A DNA stretch of 64,000 nt, from positions 27,566-91,565 of the forward strand of contig CANQOK010000005.1 in assembly GCA_947625465.1 (NCBI GenBank), given 5' to 3'. Under the pieces are notes generated by a model. The model saw only the letters and a program-made list of their open reading frames with translations. It was not told where the DNA came from and made no database searches. Positions 25,992-34,079 of the stretch are shown piece by piece. Within the stretch, counting starts at the first letter, position 1, and the number at the start of each line of letters is the position of its first letter. The DNA comes from an uncultured Lachnospiraceae bacterium. GTDB taxonomy: Bacteria; Bacillota; Clostridia; Lachnospirales; Lachnospiraceae. Position numbers and translations under genes: made by a program.

Positions 25992-26039
25992 AAAAAAATC
26001 CTCCGCATATGCCTTCTAAATCAGCATATGCGGAAGATT
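25992..26039 (-). terminator. Terminator of the BlaI-like gene that also buries the amidase RBS
   Basis: A 16-bp stem with one G-T pair (arms 26024-26039 and 25997-26012, 11-base loop) is followed by seven T and then at once by the amidase ATG. The GGAGG of the amidase forms part of the 3' arm. Confidence 0.8.
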
Positions 26040-26060
26040 GCTTTTTGTTCTCTTGAAAAA

Positions 26061-26456
26061 CTATTTGGAATCCAATTTTGCCAGTTCTGACTGAATCTTC
26101 TGTATCTCTTCGTGAGACATCTTTTTCTCATGCAGCATGCAGGTGATCATTTCCACAATATCGTTCTTATACCAGAAATTCAGCGCTTCCCGCATGAGCT
26201 TCTGCCTGTACTCCTTTTCACTCTTTAAAGCATGTACATAAGAATATCTTCCCTTCCGATATGTGGTTGCAAATTCCTTATCCGAAAGATGCAGCAAAAA
26301 TGTAACGACTGTGGTTTTCGCATATTCCTTCCCATACTTCGTATTCAGAAGATTGATCAGATTCGGAACCGATATATCTTCTCCCGCATCCCAAATCGCT
26401 TTCATGATAACAGTTTCGCTTGTGCTTAAATTCCGATCTTTTTTTTCAAAATCCAT
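26061..26456 (-). CDS. BlaI/MecI/CopY family transcriptional repressor
   Basis: A 131-residue winged-helix protein. The N-terminal part (LSTSETVIMKAIWDAGEDIS, then YAKTTVVTFLLHLSDKEF and a wing YRKGRYSYVHALKS) matches BlaI/MecI. The C-terminal helices serve for dimerisation. In beta-lactam systems BlaI is removed by the sensor protease BlaR1, but no BlaR1 gene lies beside it, so it may be an orphan repressor with another trigger. A clean promoter lies at 26478-26506, and the transcript ends at the hairpin that precedes the amidase. ATG follows GGAGGGATTCAC. Confidence 0.85.
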   Translation of the reverse strand: MDFEKKDRNLSTSETVIMKAIWDAGEDISVPNLINLLNTKYGKEYAKTTVVTFLLHLSDKEFATTYRKGRYSYVHALKSEKEYRQKLMREALNFWYKNDIVEMITCMLHEKKMSHEEIQKIQSELAKLDSK

Positions 26457-26477
26457 GTGAATCCCTCCTTTTCATTT

Positions 26478-26506
26478 ATGATATTAGTTTCGTCTGAATT
26501 TTGCAA
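26478..26506 (-). promoter_or_regulatory. Promoter of the BlaI-like gene
   Basis: TTGCAA at 26501-26506 and TATCAT at 26478-26483 with a 17-base spacer. Confidence 0.6.
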
Positions 26507-26542
26507 GTGTTTTTTTCATTTTTTTATAAAAAAAGCAAAAAA

Positions 26543-26604
26543 ATTGCACAAAATAATTCTTACTATGCCAAAAATTGCTTATTTCGGAATTATTCTGTGC
26601 AAAT
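26543..26604 (-). terminator. Long AT-rich hairpin terminator after the lipoprotein gene
   Basis: Arms of about 17 bases (GAATTATTTTGTGCAAT-type, one mismatch) are separated by some 27 bases. On the minus strand the second arm is followed by two T-runs of seven. The large loop is unusual for a terminator. Confidence 0.65.
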
Positions 26605-26610
26605 TACCGC

Positions 26611-26970
26611 TTATCTGGCGCCGCTGCCGTCTTTGATCGCGTCACCGACGTCGTCAATTCCCTTTTTCACATCGTCGCCGACATCGCCAATTCCCTTTTT
26701 AATGTCGTCCCCAATGTCGTCCACAACACCGTTCTCTGAAGAGGATTCATTTTCATTGTTATTATCATTTTCTGCTCTGCTGGTCGTCTGATCATTATTC
26801 AGGCCGGTGCCGGCAGTCGATTCATTTTCATTGCGGGCTGTCGTTCTTTCCTGCGCCGTGGTCTTGTCTGCCGCGTCGTCCTTTTTATCATCGCCCATAT
26901 TTCCGCATCCGACCGCACCAAAAGCCATCACTGCCAGCAATACTGCCAATAACAATTTTTTCTTTTTCAT
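26611..26970 (-). CDS. Small lipoprotein with acidic, repetitive C terminus
   Basis: A 119-residue protein with a lipoprotein signal (MKKKKLLLAVLLAVMAFGAV then GCGN; lipidated Cys near residue 22). The mature part is low complexity: a Thr/Glu/Asn-rich stretch, then repeats of the form DDIGDDIKKGIGDVGDDVKKGI, which would make an amphipathic helix with Gly-Asp breaks. No family function is known to me. ATG at 26970 follows AGGAGAG; the longer frame has no site. It stands alone between the Gld-like operon and the BlaI-like gene and has its own long hairpin terminator. Confidence 0.75.
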   Translation of the reverse strand: MKKKKLLLAVLLAVMAFGAVGCGNMGDDKKDDAADKTTAQERTTARNENESTAGTGLNNDQTTSRAENDNNNENESSSENGVVDDIGDDIKKGIGDVGDDVKKGIDDVGDAIKDGSGAR

Positions 26971-27055
26971 ACTAAAAACTCTCCTTTTATCATAATTAAG
27001 AGGATTCCCTCTTTTTATTACGATTCCCAAAAGAAGAGTTTTTATGAATGAAAAA

Positions 27056-28606
27056 TTATTCTTCTACCAGTTTATGCAGCTCGTCAATGATCTCATTCAC
27101 ATCTTTTTTGCTGACCAGCATTTCTGTCGCTCCGTTTACCGTCGCCTGATAATTGCCGGTATTATAGGACTTCAGTTCCACATCGATCACCGGAAACGAA
27201 CTGCTGCCTTCCGTCTTCTCAAAGTGCATTTTCATAATCGTCTCTTCGTCCCGAATCTGGCTTTCCTTATACAGGATTTCATTTCCGGATTTGGAAATCA
27301 ATGTATGATAAAAAGATTGGAACTGCTCCTCATCCAGCTTCCGGCCGTTGCAGTAATATTCCAGGATCCGGACGCCATACTGCAGAGCGCCGCTTTGGGT
27401 TTCTTCTCCCGCTTCCGTCTCCTGCTCTTTTCTGCCGACTTCCCGGATCTCAAAATCATACGTTTCATCTCCTACCGTCAGAGACATGGTTTTCAGATCG
27501 TCCAGCTTGACATATACGATATTTTTATACATATACTGCAGCGGATCTAAATTCATTGTCTTAGCGATCTGAGAAGCGGTAACCAGATAGATTCGGCTCT
27601 GTTCAATTATCTTGTCTCCCTCGGTGATCGCATATCTGGAATAATAATAATTCTCTTCTTCTCCGGCATTTCCCACATAAATCGTCAGCGCGCGCTCATT
27701 CCTCAACGCATTGTCTTCTTCTGTGGAATCCTCTCCTTCCGCTGTTCCCGGATATACAAACCGGATCGTCCGGCTGCAGTCCTCTCCCAATCCGTAAGCC
27801 GCATAATCGGCTTCTGTTACCCGATATGCCTGCAGCTTGGCAAAGGAAAATGCCGTAATATCATCGATATATTCGTCAAACATATCTTCTACCAGACCGT
27901 GAAGAAGCTGGAACGGTTCTTTAATGTACCATCCGGTATTCCCGGACATATCCAGACCGTATTCCCGATTCCCCAGGATATTGTATTCCCGGTCGCCGTT
28001 ATGGATCGTAATGTTTTGGATCGTACCAAAGGTAAGCGACGGTATGGTCTCGATCTGGCCCAGATCCATTAAATTACAGGCAAATGCTTCCGGCAGCGTA
28101 GCATCAATGGTGTACAGCTCCGTTTCATCGTTCACGCGGAGATAATACTGATTGGTCGTAATATTATGCTTTCCGACTGTCAGCTTTGTCTCTTTTCCGC
28201 TCTTGGTAAAGAGAGAAATCTCATTCATCGGCGCATCAAAGCCGTATTGAGACAGATCTTCTGTTGAGACAGAAAGTTTTTGCGTCGCGTCGACACTGGA
28301 AGCGATATCCAGCATCTGGTCTAAGGTATCGGAATTTGTGGGGAACTGGTCGTCCGCCTCATAGATCCATTCTTCTCCCTTCAATAAAAAAGCCGCTTCC
28401 AGATTTTCGTTTTTAAACACGATCCTGCCGATATCGCTGCTGACCAGATTGACCGCTTTAAAGTTTCCGGTTTCCGCATCAGAATCCGAATCCGCGGTAC
28501 TGTCTGCCGATAAAAACCGGATCAGCAATACGGCGCTCACCAGCACAACAGCAGCAGCCGCAAGCACGATCAGTTTTATCCACTTCTTTTTTTGGCTTTT
28601 TGTCAT
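27056..28606 (-). CDS. DUF4340 domain-containing membrane-anchored protein
   Basis: A 516-residue protein with one N-terminal helix (LIVLAAAAVVLVSAVLLIRFL) and a large extracytoplasmic beta-rich part with DUF4340 repeats (VNLVSSDIGRIVFKN, EWIYEADDQFPTNSDTLDQM, LTVGKHNITTNQYYLRV). DUF4340 proteins are commonly encoded next to GldG-like proteins and ABC-2 permeases and probably form part of the same envelope complex. The start overlaps the stop of the GldG-like gene by four bases (ATGA), so translation is coupled. Last gene of a four-gene operon. The transported substrate is unknown. Confidence 0.85.
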   Translation of the reverse strand: MTKSQKKKWIKLIVLAAAAVVLVSAVLLIRFLSADSTADSDSDAETGNFKAVNLVSSDIGRIVFKNENLEAAFLLKGEEWIYEADDQFPTNSDTLDQMLDIASSVDATQKLSVSTEDLSQYGFDAPMNEISLFTKSGKETKLTVGKHNITTNQYYLRVNDETELYTIDATLPEAFACNLMDLGQIETIPSLTFGTIQNITIHNGDREYNILGNREYGLDMSGNTGWYIKEPFQLLHGLVEDMFDEYIDDITAFSFAKLQAYRVTEADYAAYGLGEDCSRTIRFVYPGTAEGEDSTEEDNALRNERALTIYVGNAGEEENYYYSRYAITEGDKIIEQSRIYLVTASQIAKTMNLDPLQYMYKNIVYVKLDDLKTMSLTVGDETYDFEIREVGRKEQETEAGEETQSGALQYGVRILEYYCNGRKLDEEQFQSFYHTLISKSGNEILYKESQIRDEETIMKMHFEKTEGSSSFPVIDVELKSYNTGNYQATVNGATEMLVSKKDVNEIIDELHKLVEE

Positions 28607-30009
28607 CTTTTCCGTCTCCTATTCCATACCAGCAGGCCATATCCCAGAACGATTGCCGGAAATACCAGTACTACGATCACCGTATAAACATTTACTTCCT
28701 TGTCCGATACGACCAGATCGGCCGGTGCCAGAGACTTCACCGTGATCAGCACATCTTCGGCCTGTCCTGCCAGCCAGCGAATGGAGCTGACAAGAAGCCG
28801 CTGATTATTCTCATCTAAAGTAGTGTTTTCCGTACTCTGAACCATGGACCGGGAAGAATAGAGCAGAAATCTTCCGTTGGTCTCCGTATTGGTCACTGCC
28901 ATACCGTAATTAAAGGTACCGGTTTCATCTGTAGGCAGCTGCGCCATCGTAGCGGAGCCCTGTTCTTTCAGATATGCCGTGGAAGAAGACTGCGCAAGCG
29001 GCTCAATGACCAGATCGTCCCTGTTCTGATCCAGGATCTTAATATTGTCTGCCATGGCCAGAACAACGGAACGTTTTTCTTCTACGCAGATATGGGTTGC
29101 GCTGTGATCTACCAGCTGCGCCCGGCAGAAATACGGAGAATTTTCATTCATCCAATATTGATTATCTCCCTCTAATACTGTTTTATATTCAATTCCGATC
29201 CCGACTTTTTCCATCAGCTTGTCAAAATTTTTCAGGCGGTTGCTGATCTTGATCTGCGCCGTATCCATGATCAGCACAACGGATTTGCCGGAATCCATAA
29301 ACTGGGAAACTGCCTCCAGCTGCGCGTCCGTCAGATCGGTAAGCGGCAGATTGAACAGCAGCATATCCGCATCCTCCGGGATCTCAGTCGTCTGTGAAAA
29401 ATCCAGCTCTCCCACATCAATATTCTGGCGGGAAATATAAGAGCCCTGTCTTCTGGTCAGCGGAGTCTCTTCAAATCCGCTTACCTCATACAGCTTCGGC
29501 GTATAATCCCCGCTCAGCCGAACAATGGCGCTGGTGATCAGACCTTCGCAGTCCACGCCGGTGATGGAGTCGATATTGGTGGCGGAATCTGTTGTCGTTA
29601 TAAACATATCGTTGAGTTCGATCCCATCGTGGGCATCTCCGCATTCCACCATCAGGCTGCCCTGAGAGAGATTTTCACCGTAATCCTCGATAAACTGCGG
29701 ATTCAGGATCGGATCTATCGTCTCATGTTTAATATGGTCGCTTTCGTTCATATAAAGCTGCACAAAATTTTCCACATACCGGTTCTCATTTCCGACCTGG
29801 GCAATGGTATACAGCGTAACATCTTTATTCAGGTTGTGCAGCACTTCTTTCGTGGTATCGGACAGGGCGAACAGATCAGTAGCCGTAGCGTCCAGTTTCC
29901 GATATTCAGAAGGGATCTGTGCCACCAGAAGGTTGATCATGACCACAATGATCAATACAATGGCGATCACGGCAAAACTGTAAGTTCCGTTTTTAAACTG
30001 CTTCTTCAT
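28603..30009 (-). CDS. GldG-like ABC transporter auxiliary protein
   Basis: A 468-residue protein with an N-terminal helix (FAVIAIVLIIVVMINLLVAQI), a large outside domain of the ABC_transp_aux type (LDATATDLFALSDTTKEVL, the region around DADMLLFNLPLTDLT, GKSVVLIMD) and a C-terminal helix (VYTVIVVLVFPAIVLGYGLLVW). This is the GldG plan. GldG acts with GldA and GldF in gliding Bacteroidetes, but here the organism is a Firmicute, so the role must differ. ATG at 30009 lies 8 bases after GGAGG; the GTG at 30018 overlaps that site and is not used. Confidence 0.85.
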   Translation of the reverse strand: MKKQFKNGTYSFAVIAIVLIIVVMINLLVAQIPSEYRKLDATATDLFALSDTTKEVLHNLNKDVTLYTIAQVGNENRYVENFVQLYMNESDHIKHETIDPILNPQFIEDYGENLSQGSLMVECGDAHDGIELNDMFITTTDSATNIDSITGVDCEGLITSAIVRLSGDYTPKLYEVSGFEETPLTRRQGSYISRQNIDVGELDFSQTTEIPEDADMLLFNLPLTDLTDAQLEAVSQFMDSGKSVVLIMDTAQIKISNRLKNFDKLMEKVGIGIEYKTVLEGDNQYWMNENSPYFCRAQLVDHSATHICVEEKRSVVLAMADNIKILDQNRDDLVIEPLAQSSSTAYLKEQGSATMAQLPTDETGTFNYGMAVTNTETNGRFLLYSSRSMVQSTENTTLDENNQRLLVSSIRWLAGQAEDVLITVKSLAPADLVVSDKEVNVYTVIVVLVFPAIVLGYGLLVWNRRRKR

Positions 30010-30021
30010 GTCTGCCACCTC

Positions 30022-30891
30022 CTAGTCCCATTTTCTCTTCTGCAGCATCTGCACCGCAATGACCAGACACAGTACGACCACGGACAGATAATACAGGATT
30101 GCGTCTACTTCAAAATAGCCGTTGATAAAATTGTCATAATGCGAATTCAGGCACAATACCAGCATCAGCTTCGCGATCAGCCCTTCAAACAGACTGCTCT
30201 TTACCAGATACAGGATTACAACAACCGCTTCCAGAACCAGTCCCAGGATTCCGGCCGCGATCAGATTCTTTGCGAATCCGTAATAGATCAGAGCGACCAG
30301 AGCCGCCAGCACAAGGAAACAGATAAAAGAAAATACCGCCGTTGTAGGCGTAATATCCACCAGATACTGCATGGAAAATGATAAGATCAGAACCGCGAAC
30401 GTCACAACCGCGGAAATGATCTGGTTCTCCGTTGACGCCGATACCACGATCCCGATCGCAAAGTATGCCATTCCCAGCAGTACAAAGCCCAAAATGGAAA
30501 CATAGGACATCGGCAGCGGCACTGTACCGAACGAAGTCAGCATGATCGGATAAATGCAGATCCAGACCATAGGAATCGCAAACAAAGTCAGCGTCCCGAA
30601 ATACTTGGCCAATACGATCTTCGTAATGCTGACCGGCGAAGTAAATAAAAGCTGGTCTGTCTTAGTCCGATGCTCGTCCGCAAGCACACGCATGGTAACA
30701 ACCGGAACCAGCAGCATAAAGACCACCGACACATAGGCCTGCTGCAGCGCATAGCCGATAAAAGGGCTTTTGCCGTTAATGTTAATAGATGAATATACAA
30801 ATCCGATTACCAGGAGCAGAAACGCCACAAACGCGTATCCGATCATGGAAATAAAATAGGATTTCACTTCTCGCTTGTAAATTGCCAACAT
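30022..30891 (-). CDS. ABC-2 permease, GldF-like
   Basis: A 289-residue integral membrane protein with about six helices; it opens with AIYKREVKSYFISMIGYAF, the usual start of GldF/NosY-type permeases. The segment VRVLADEHRTKTDQLLFTSPVS is the cytoplasmic loop contacting the ATPase. It sits between the ATPase (3-base gap) and the GldG-like gene (12-base gap). It should form the membrane channel of the complex. Confidence 0.9.
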   Translation of the reverse strand: MLAIYKREVKSYFISMIGYAFVAFLLLVIGFVYSSININGKSPFIGYALQQAYVSVVFMLLVPVVTMRVLADEHRTKTDQLLFTSPVSITKIVLAKYFGTLTLFAIPMVWICIYPIMLTSFGTVPLPMSYVSILGFVLLGMAYFAIGIVVSASTENQIISAVVTFAVLILSFSMQYLVDITPTTAVFSFICFLVLAALVALIYYGFAKNLIAAGILGLVLEAVVVILYLVKSSLFEGLIAKLMLVLCLNSHYDNFINGYFEVDAILYYLSVVVLCLVIAVQMLQKRKWD

Positions 30892-30893
30892 TG

Positions 30894-31907
30894 TTAATCC
30901 CTCTCTTCCTTATTCCTGCGAATCGGCGCGTATTTGCCGGTTTGCCGCTTTCCTCTGGAATCCGTGTTTTTGCCTTCGGTAACCTTTAAGAATACATCCT
31001 CCAGGGAAATATTGGACGGTTTCATGGAGATGATCGGCTGCTTTGCCGCAGCGAACGCATAGAATACACTCTCCCTGATATCCACCTCCATCGAAGCGGA
31101 CAGCAATGCCTTCGTACACTCCATGCCGTTATCCTCTTCCCGGGAAACCTCGTATTTGGAAATATCGGAAATCTTATCCAATACACTCCGCACTCTGTAA
31201 TCCGGCGCTTTAACCAGCAGCTCCAGCGTATTGGTTCCGGTAACATGCTGGCTTAGATTGTCCGGCGTATCCTGCGCCAGCATCCGACCATGGGCAATGA
31301 TCATCACTTCGTCGCTCACCGCGCTGATCTCCTGCATGATGTGAGAGCTTAAAATTACGGTATGCTGCTTTCCGAGGCTTCGGATCAGATCCCGCATCTC
31401 GATAATCTGCTTGGGATCCAGGCCGACTGTAGGCTCGTCCAGAATGATAATCTCGGGAAATCCCAGAATCGCCTGCGCGAATCCCACACGCTGCTTATAA
31501 CCCTTTGACAGATTCCGGATCAGCCGGTTGGACACATCCTGGATCTTCGTCTGTTCAATGGCAGCGTTAATACACTTTTTGTGCTGATTCCTGGGGATCT
31601 TCTTTAACTCCGCTACAAATTTTAAATATTCATACGGCGTCATATCGGTATAAAGCGGCGGGAACTCGGGCAGATACCCGATACACTTCTTTGCCTCCTC
31701 CGGTTCTTCCGCCACGTCATGCCCGTTTACGACGATCTGCCCTGTGGTCGGCGCGATATATCCGGTGATCATATTCATGGTCGTCGACTTTCCGGCGCCG
31801 TTAGGTCCCAGGAATCCGTATATCTTTCCCTGTTCAATGTGGAAGCTCAGATCATTGACCGCCACATGGTCGCCATATATTTTACTCAGATTCTTAACTT
31901 CGATCAA
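30894..31907 (-). CDS. ABC transporter ATP-binding protein, GldA-like
   Basis: A 337-residue ATPase with Walker A FLGPNGAGKSTTMNM, signature LSKGYKQRVGFAQ, Walker B IIILDEPTVGLDP and H-loop LSSHIMQE. A C-terminal domain of about 100 residues follows. It is the first gene of the operon with the GldF-like permease, the GldG-like protein and the DUF4340 protein. The start is TTG at 31907 after GGAGGAATTAC. Two copies of TGTGATAAAATG, 22 bases apart, lie just upstream and may mark the control region. Confidence 0.9.
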   Translation of the reverse strand: MIEVKNLSKIYGDHVAVNDLSFHIEQGKIYGFLGPNGAGKSTTMNMITGYIAPTTGQIVVNGHDVAEEPEEAKKCIGYLPEFPPLYTDMTPYEYLKFVAELKKIPRNQHKKCINAAIEQTKIQDVSNRLIRNLSKGYKQRVGFAQAILGFPEIIILDEPTVGLDPKQIIEMRDLIRSLGKQHTVILSSHIMQEISAVSDEVMIIAHGRMLAQDTPDNLSQHVTGTNTLELLVKAPDYRVRSVLDKISDISKYEVSREEDNGMECTKALLSASMEVDIRESVFYAFAAAKQPIISMKPSNISLEDVFLKVTEGKNTDSRGKRQTGKYAPIRRNKEERD

Positions 31908-31938
31908 AGTAATTCCTCCTTCAAGTTCTCTTCTGTGT

Positions 31939-31972
31939 CATTTTATCACACACTATTTCACATTTTATCACA
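31939..31972 (-). repeat. Direct repeat TGTGATAAAATG, 22-bp period, upstream of the Gld-like operon
   Basis: Two identical 12-base copies at 31939-31950 and 31961-31972. Each contains a TAAAAT that could serve as a -10 element. They may be tandem promoters or a regulator site. Confidence 0.5.
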
Positions 31973-32023
31973 GATTTCGGCATTTGCCTATTCCTTTTTT
32001 GTGAATTTTTCATAAAAAAGAAA

Positions 32024-32047
32024 GCTGCCGCAGAAAACCACGGCAGC
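32024..32047 (-). terminator. Intrinsic terminator after dapB
   Basis: A GC-rich 7-bp stem GCTGCCG/CGGCAGC with a 10-base loop, followed on the minus strand by TTTCTTTTTT. T-rich sequence on the plus side makes it potentially bidirectional. Confidence 0.85.
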
Positions 32048-32067
32048 CTTTTTATCATTTTAACGGT

Positions 32068-32829
32068 TTATTGTGCTTCGATCACATCATGCATATCGTA
32101 CATACCCGGCGCCTTGCCTGCCAGAAACTTGGCCGCGGCTACCGCGCCCTTCGCAAAAACCGCTTTGGAATAAGCGGTATGCTTAATCTCGATCACCTCG
32201 TCAACGCCCGCGAAGATCACTTCATGCTCTCCCACAATGGTGCCGCCCCGGACCGCGCTGATACCGATCTCCTGTTTCGGCCTGCGCATCCGCTCCCGGC
32301 TGCGGTCAAACTTATAGGCATAGCGGTTATCCAGCTCCTCATTCATGGCGTCTGCCAGCGCCAGCGCCGTCCCGCTGGGCGCATCCACTTTACGGTTGTG
32401 GTGCTTCTCCACGATCTCAATATCATATCCTTCCGGCGCAAATACATTGACCGCCTGCTTTAACAGCTTCATGATCGTATTGATCCCAAGCGACATATTC
32501 GCGGATTTCAAAACCGGCGTGTGCTGCGCCGCTTCTTTTACATGGGCAAGCTGAGCTTCACTTAAACCGGTCGTACATAAAACAACCGGCAGCCTGTTGG
32601 CTTCACAGTAATCCAGCAGATCGTCCACCGCAGCCGCAGCCGCGAAATCAATGACCACATCCGCTTTTACCTTACAGGCTCCAATATTGGGAAACACCGG
32701 AAACGGATTGGTGCCGCCGTCGACCGGATCGATCCCCGCCACAATTTCCGTCTCTGTATCCTGCGCCACAATTCCCGCAACGACTCTTCCCATCTGGCCA
32801 TTGCATCCGTGCATGATTATCTTTATCAT
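32068..32829 (-). CDS. dapB: 4-hydroxy-tetrahydrodipicolinate reductase
   Basis: A 253-residue enzyme with the NAD(P)H-binding start IIMHGCNGQMGRVV and the catalytic block EKHHNRKVDAPSGTALALAD. It reduces the product of DapA on the lysine/diaminopimelate pathway, which feeds peptidoglycan and, in spores, dipicolinate. It is 28 bases downstream of dapA and shares its riboswitch-controlled transcript. ATG follows GAAAGAGG. Confidence 0.96.
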   Translation of the reverse strand: MIKIIMHGCNGQMGRVVAGIVAQDTETEIVAGIDPVDGGTNPFPVFPNIGACKVKADVVIDFAAAAAVDDLLDYCEANRLPVVLCTTGLSEAQLAHVKEAAQHTPVLKSANMSLGINTIMKLLKQAVNVFAPEGYDIEIVEKHHNRKVDAPSGTALALADAMNEELDNRYAYKFDRSRERMRRPKQEIGISAVRGGTIVGEHEVIFAGVDEVIEIKHTAYSKAVFAKGAVAAAKFLAGKAPGMYDMHDVIEAQ

Positions 32830-32857
32830 ATCGAACCTCTTTCCTGTAATCCTGTCA

Positions 32858-33742
32858 TCATAAAATTCCGTACTTCATCATAGCCTGCGCGAGTTTTTCC
32901 GCATTGGCTGCCTCCATCTGCGTCAGCGGCTTTCTGAGCGGTCCTACTTCCTTACCCATCAGATTAAGCGCCGCCTTTACCGGGATCGGATTCACTTCAC
33001 TGAACAAAGCCCGGATCAGGCTCATAGCCTCCAGCTGCAGCTTCCGGCTCTCCGCTACCTCGCCCGCCATATATTTCGCGACAATATCATGCGTCTGCTT
33101 CGGCGCTACGTTGGACAATACGGAGATTACGCCCTTGGCTCCCAGAGACAAAAGCGGAACGATCTGATCGTCGTTGCCGGAGTAAATATCCAGCATGCCT
33201 TCGCTCATCGCCGCCAGATCCGCAACCTGAGACAGATTTCCGCTGGCTTCCTTGATCGCTACGATATTGTCCGCCGTCTTCACCGCTTTCATGGCGGTCG
33301 CCGGCAGGATATTACAGCCCGTTCGGCTGGGCACATTGTACATGATCAGCGGAACGTCCGCCGCTTTCGCGATATCTACGAAATATTCAACCAATCCGTT
33401 TTGCGTACATTTATTATAGTACGGCGTAACTGCCAGAAGACCGTCCACTCCGACTGCCGCCGCCCGTTTGGACAGCGAAACCGCTTCCGCCGTATTGTTG
33501 GAACCGGTTCCGGCAATGACCGGGATCCGGCCCGCCGTCTTCTCTACCGCATAACGGATACATTCAAAATGCTCGTCATGCGTCAGCGTTGAAGATTCTC
33601 CGGTTGTTCCGCAGATAATGATCGCATCGGTTCCGGCCGCGATCTGTTCGTCGATCAGTTCTCCCAGCTTGTCAAAATTCACCGATCCGTCCGCATACAT
33701 CGGTGTTACGATCGCAACACCCGCTCCTGTAAAAATTGCCAT
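32858..33742 (-). CDS. dapA: 4-hydroxy-tetrahydrodipicolinate synthase
   Basis: A 294-residue TIM-barrel aldolase. Signature parts are CGTTGESSTLTHDEH, the Tyr in MYNVPSRTGCNI and the Schiff-base Lys in VAIKEASGNL. It condenses pyruvate with aspartate semialdehyde. ATG at 33742 follows AAAGGAG; a 12-codon extension in frame has no site and runs into the leader. A lysine riboswitch and terminator precede it, so transcription should drop when lysine is plentiful. Confidence 0.96.
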   Translation of the reverse strand: MAIFTGAGVAIVTPMYADGSVNFDKLGELIDEQIAAGTDAIIICGTTGESSTLTHDEHFECIRYAVEKTAGRIPVIAGTGSNNTAEAVSLSKRAAAVGVDGLLAVTPYYNKCTQNGLVEYFVDIAKAADVPLIMYNVPSRTGCNILPATAMKAVKTADNIVAIKEASGNLSQVADLAAMSEGMLDIYSGNDDQIVPLLSLGAKGVISVLSNVAPKQTHDIVAKYMAGEVAESRKLQLEAMSLIRALFSEVNPIPVKAALNLMGKEVGPLRKPLTQMEAANAEKLAQAMMKYGIL

Positions 33743-33777
33743 AATCCAAAGACTCCTTTCTTCTGTTGCCTGAAACA

Positions 33778-33990
33778 AAAGACCAGCCCTGAGGCTGGTC
33801 TACGAATCCAAATCAATCTTCATTCTCCGGTAGCGCCCCATCTCTCGATGACAGTCATAAACCTGTTCGGCCTATGCCCAAGAAAACGGTTCCGGTCCGT
33901 CCTCTTTCGGCGTCAGTTCCTTTCCCCTGTCTTCTTCTGTGTCCGGCACATCCGGCAGGGTACTGATAAATAACGCAACCTCTACACATT
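33778..33990 (-). promoter_or_regulatory. Lysine riboswitch (L-box) with terminator, upstream of dapA-dapB
   Basis: The minus-strand leader has the L-box landmarks in order: GTAGAGGTTGCG, GACGCCGAAAGAGG, TGGGCATAGGCCGAACAG, GACTGTCA and GGGGCGCTACCGGAG. The aptamer spans about 33824-33990. A perfect 8-bp hairpin (GACCAGCC/GGCTGGTC, 33781-33800) followed by TTTTGTTT forms the expression platform. Lysine binding should favour termination before dapA. Confidence 0.88.
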
Positions 33991-34009
33991 TCTTTTGTAT
34001 GTTAGCTAT

Positions 34010-34038
34010 AAAATAGCATTTCCGTTCCCGAAAGTCAA
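34010..34038 (-). promoter_or_regulatory. Promoter of the riboswitch-dapA-dapB transcript
   Basis: TTGACT at 34033-34038 and TATTTT at 34010-34015 with a 17-base spacer. Confidence 0.75.
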
Positions 34039-34079
34039 CCCTTATTTTACGGTTTCATGCCTGTTTTGCGATTTTTTGC

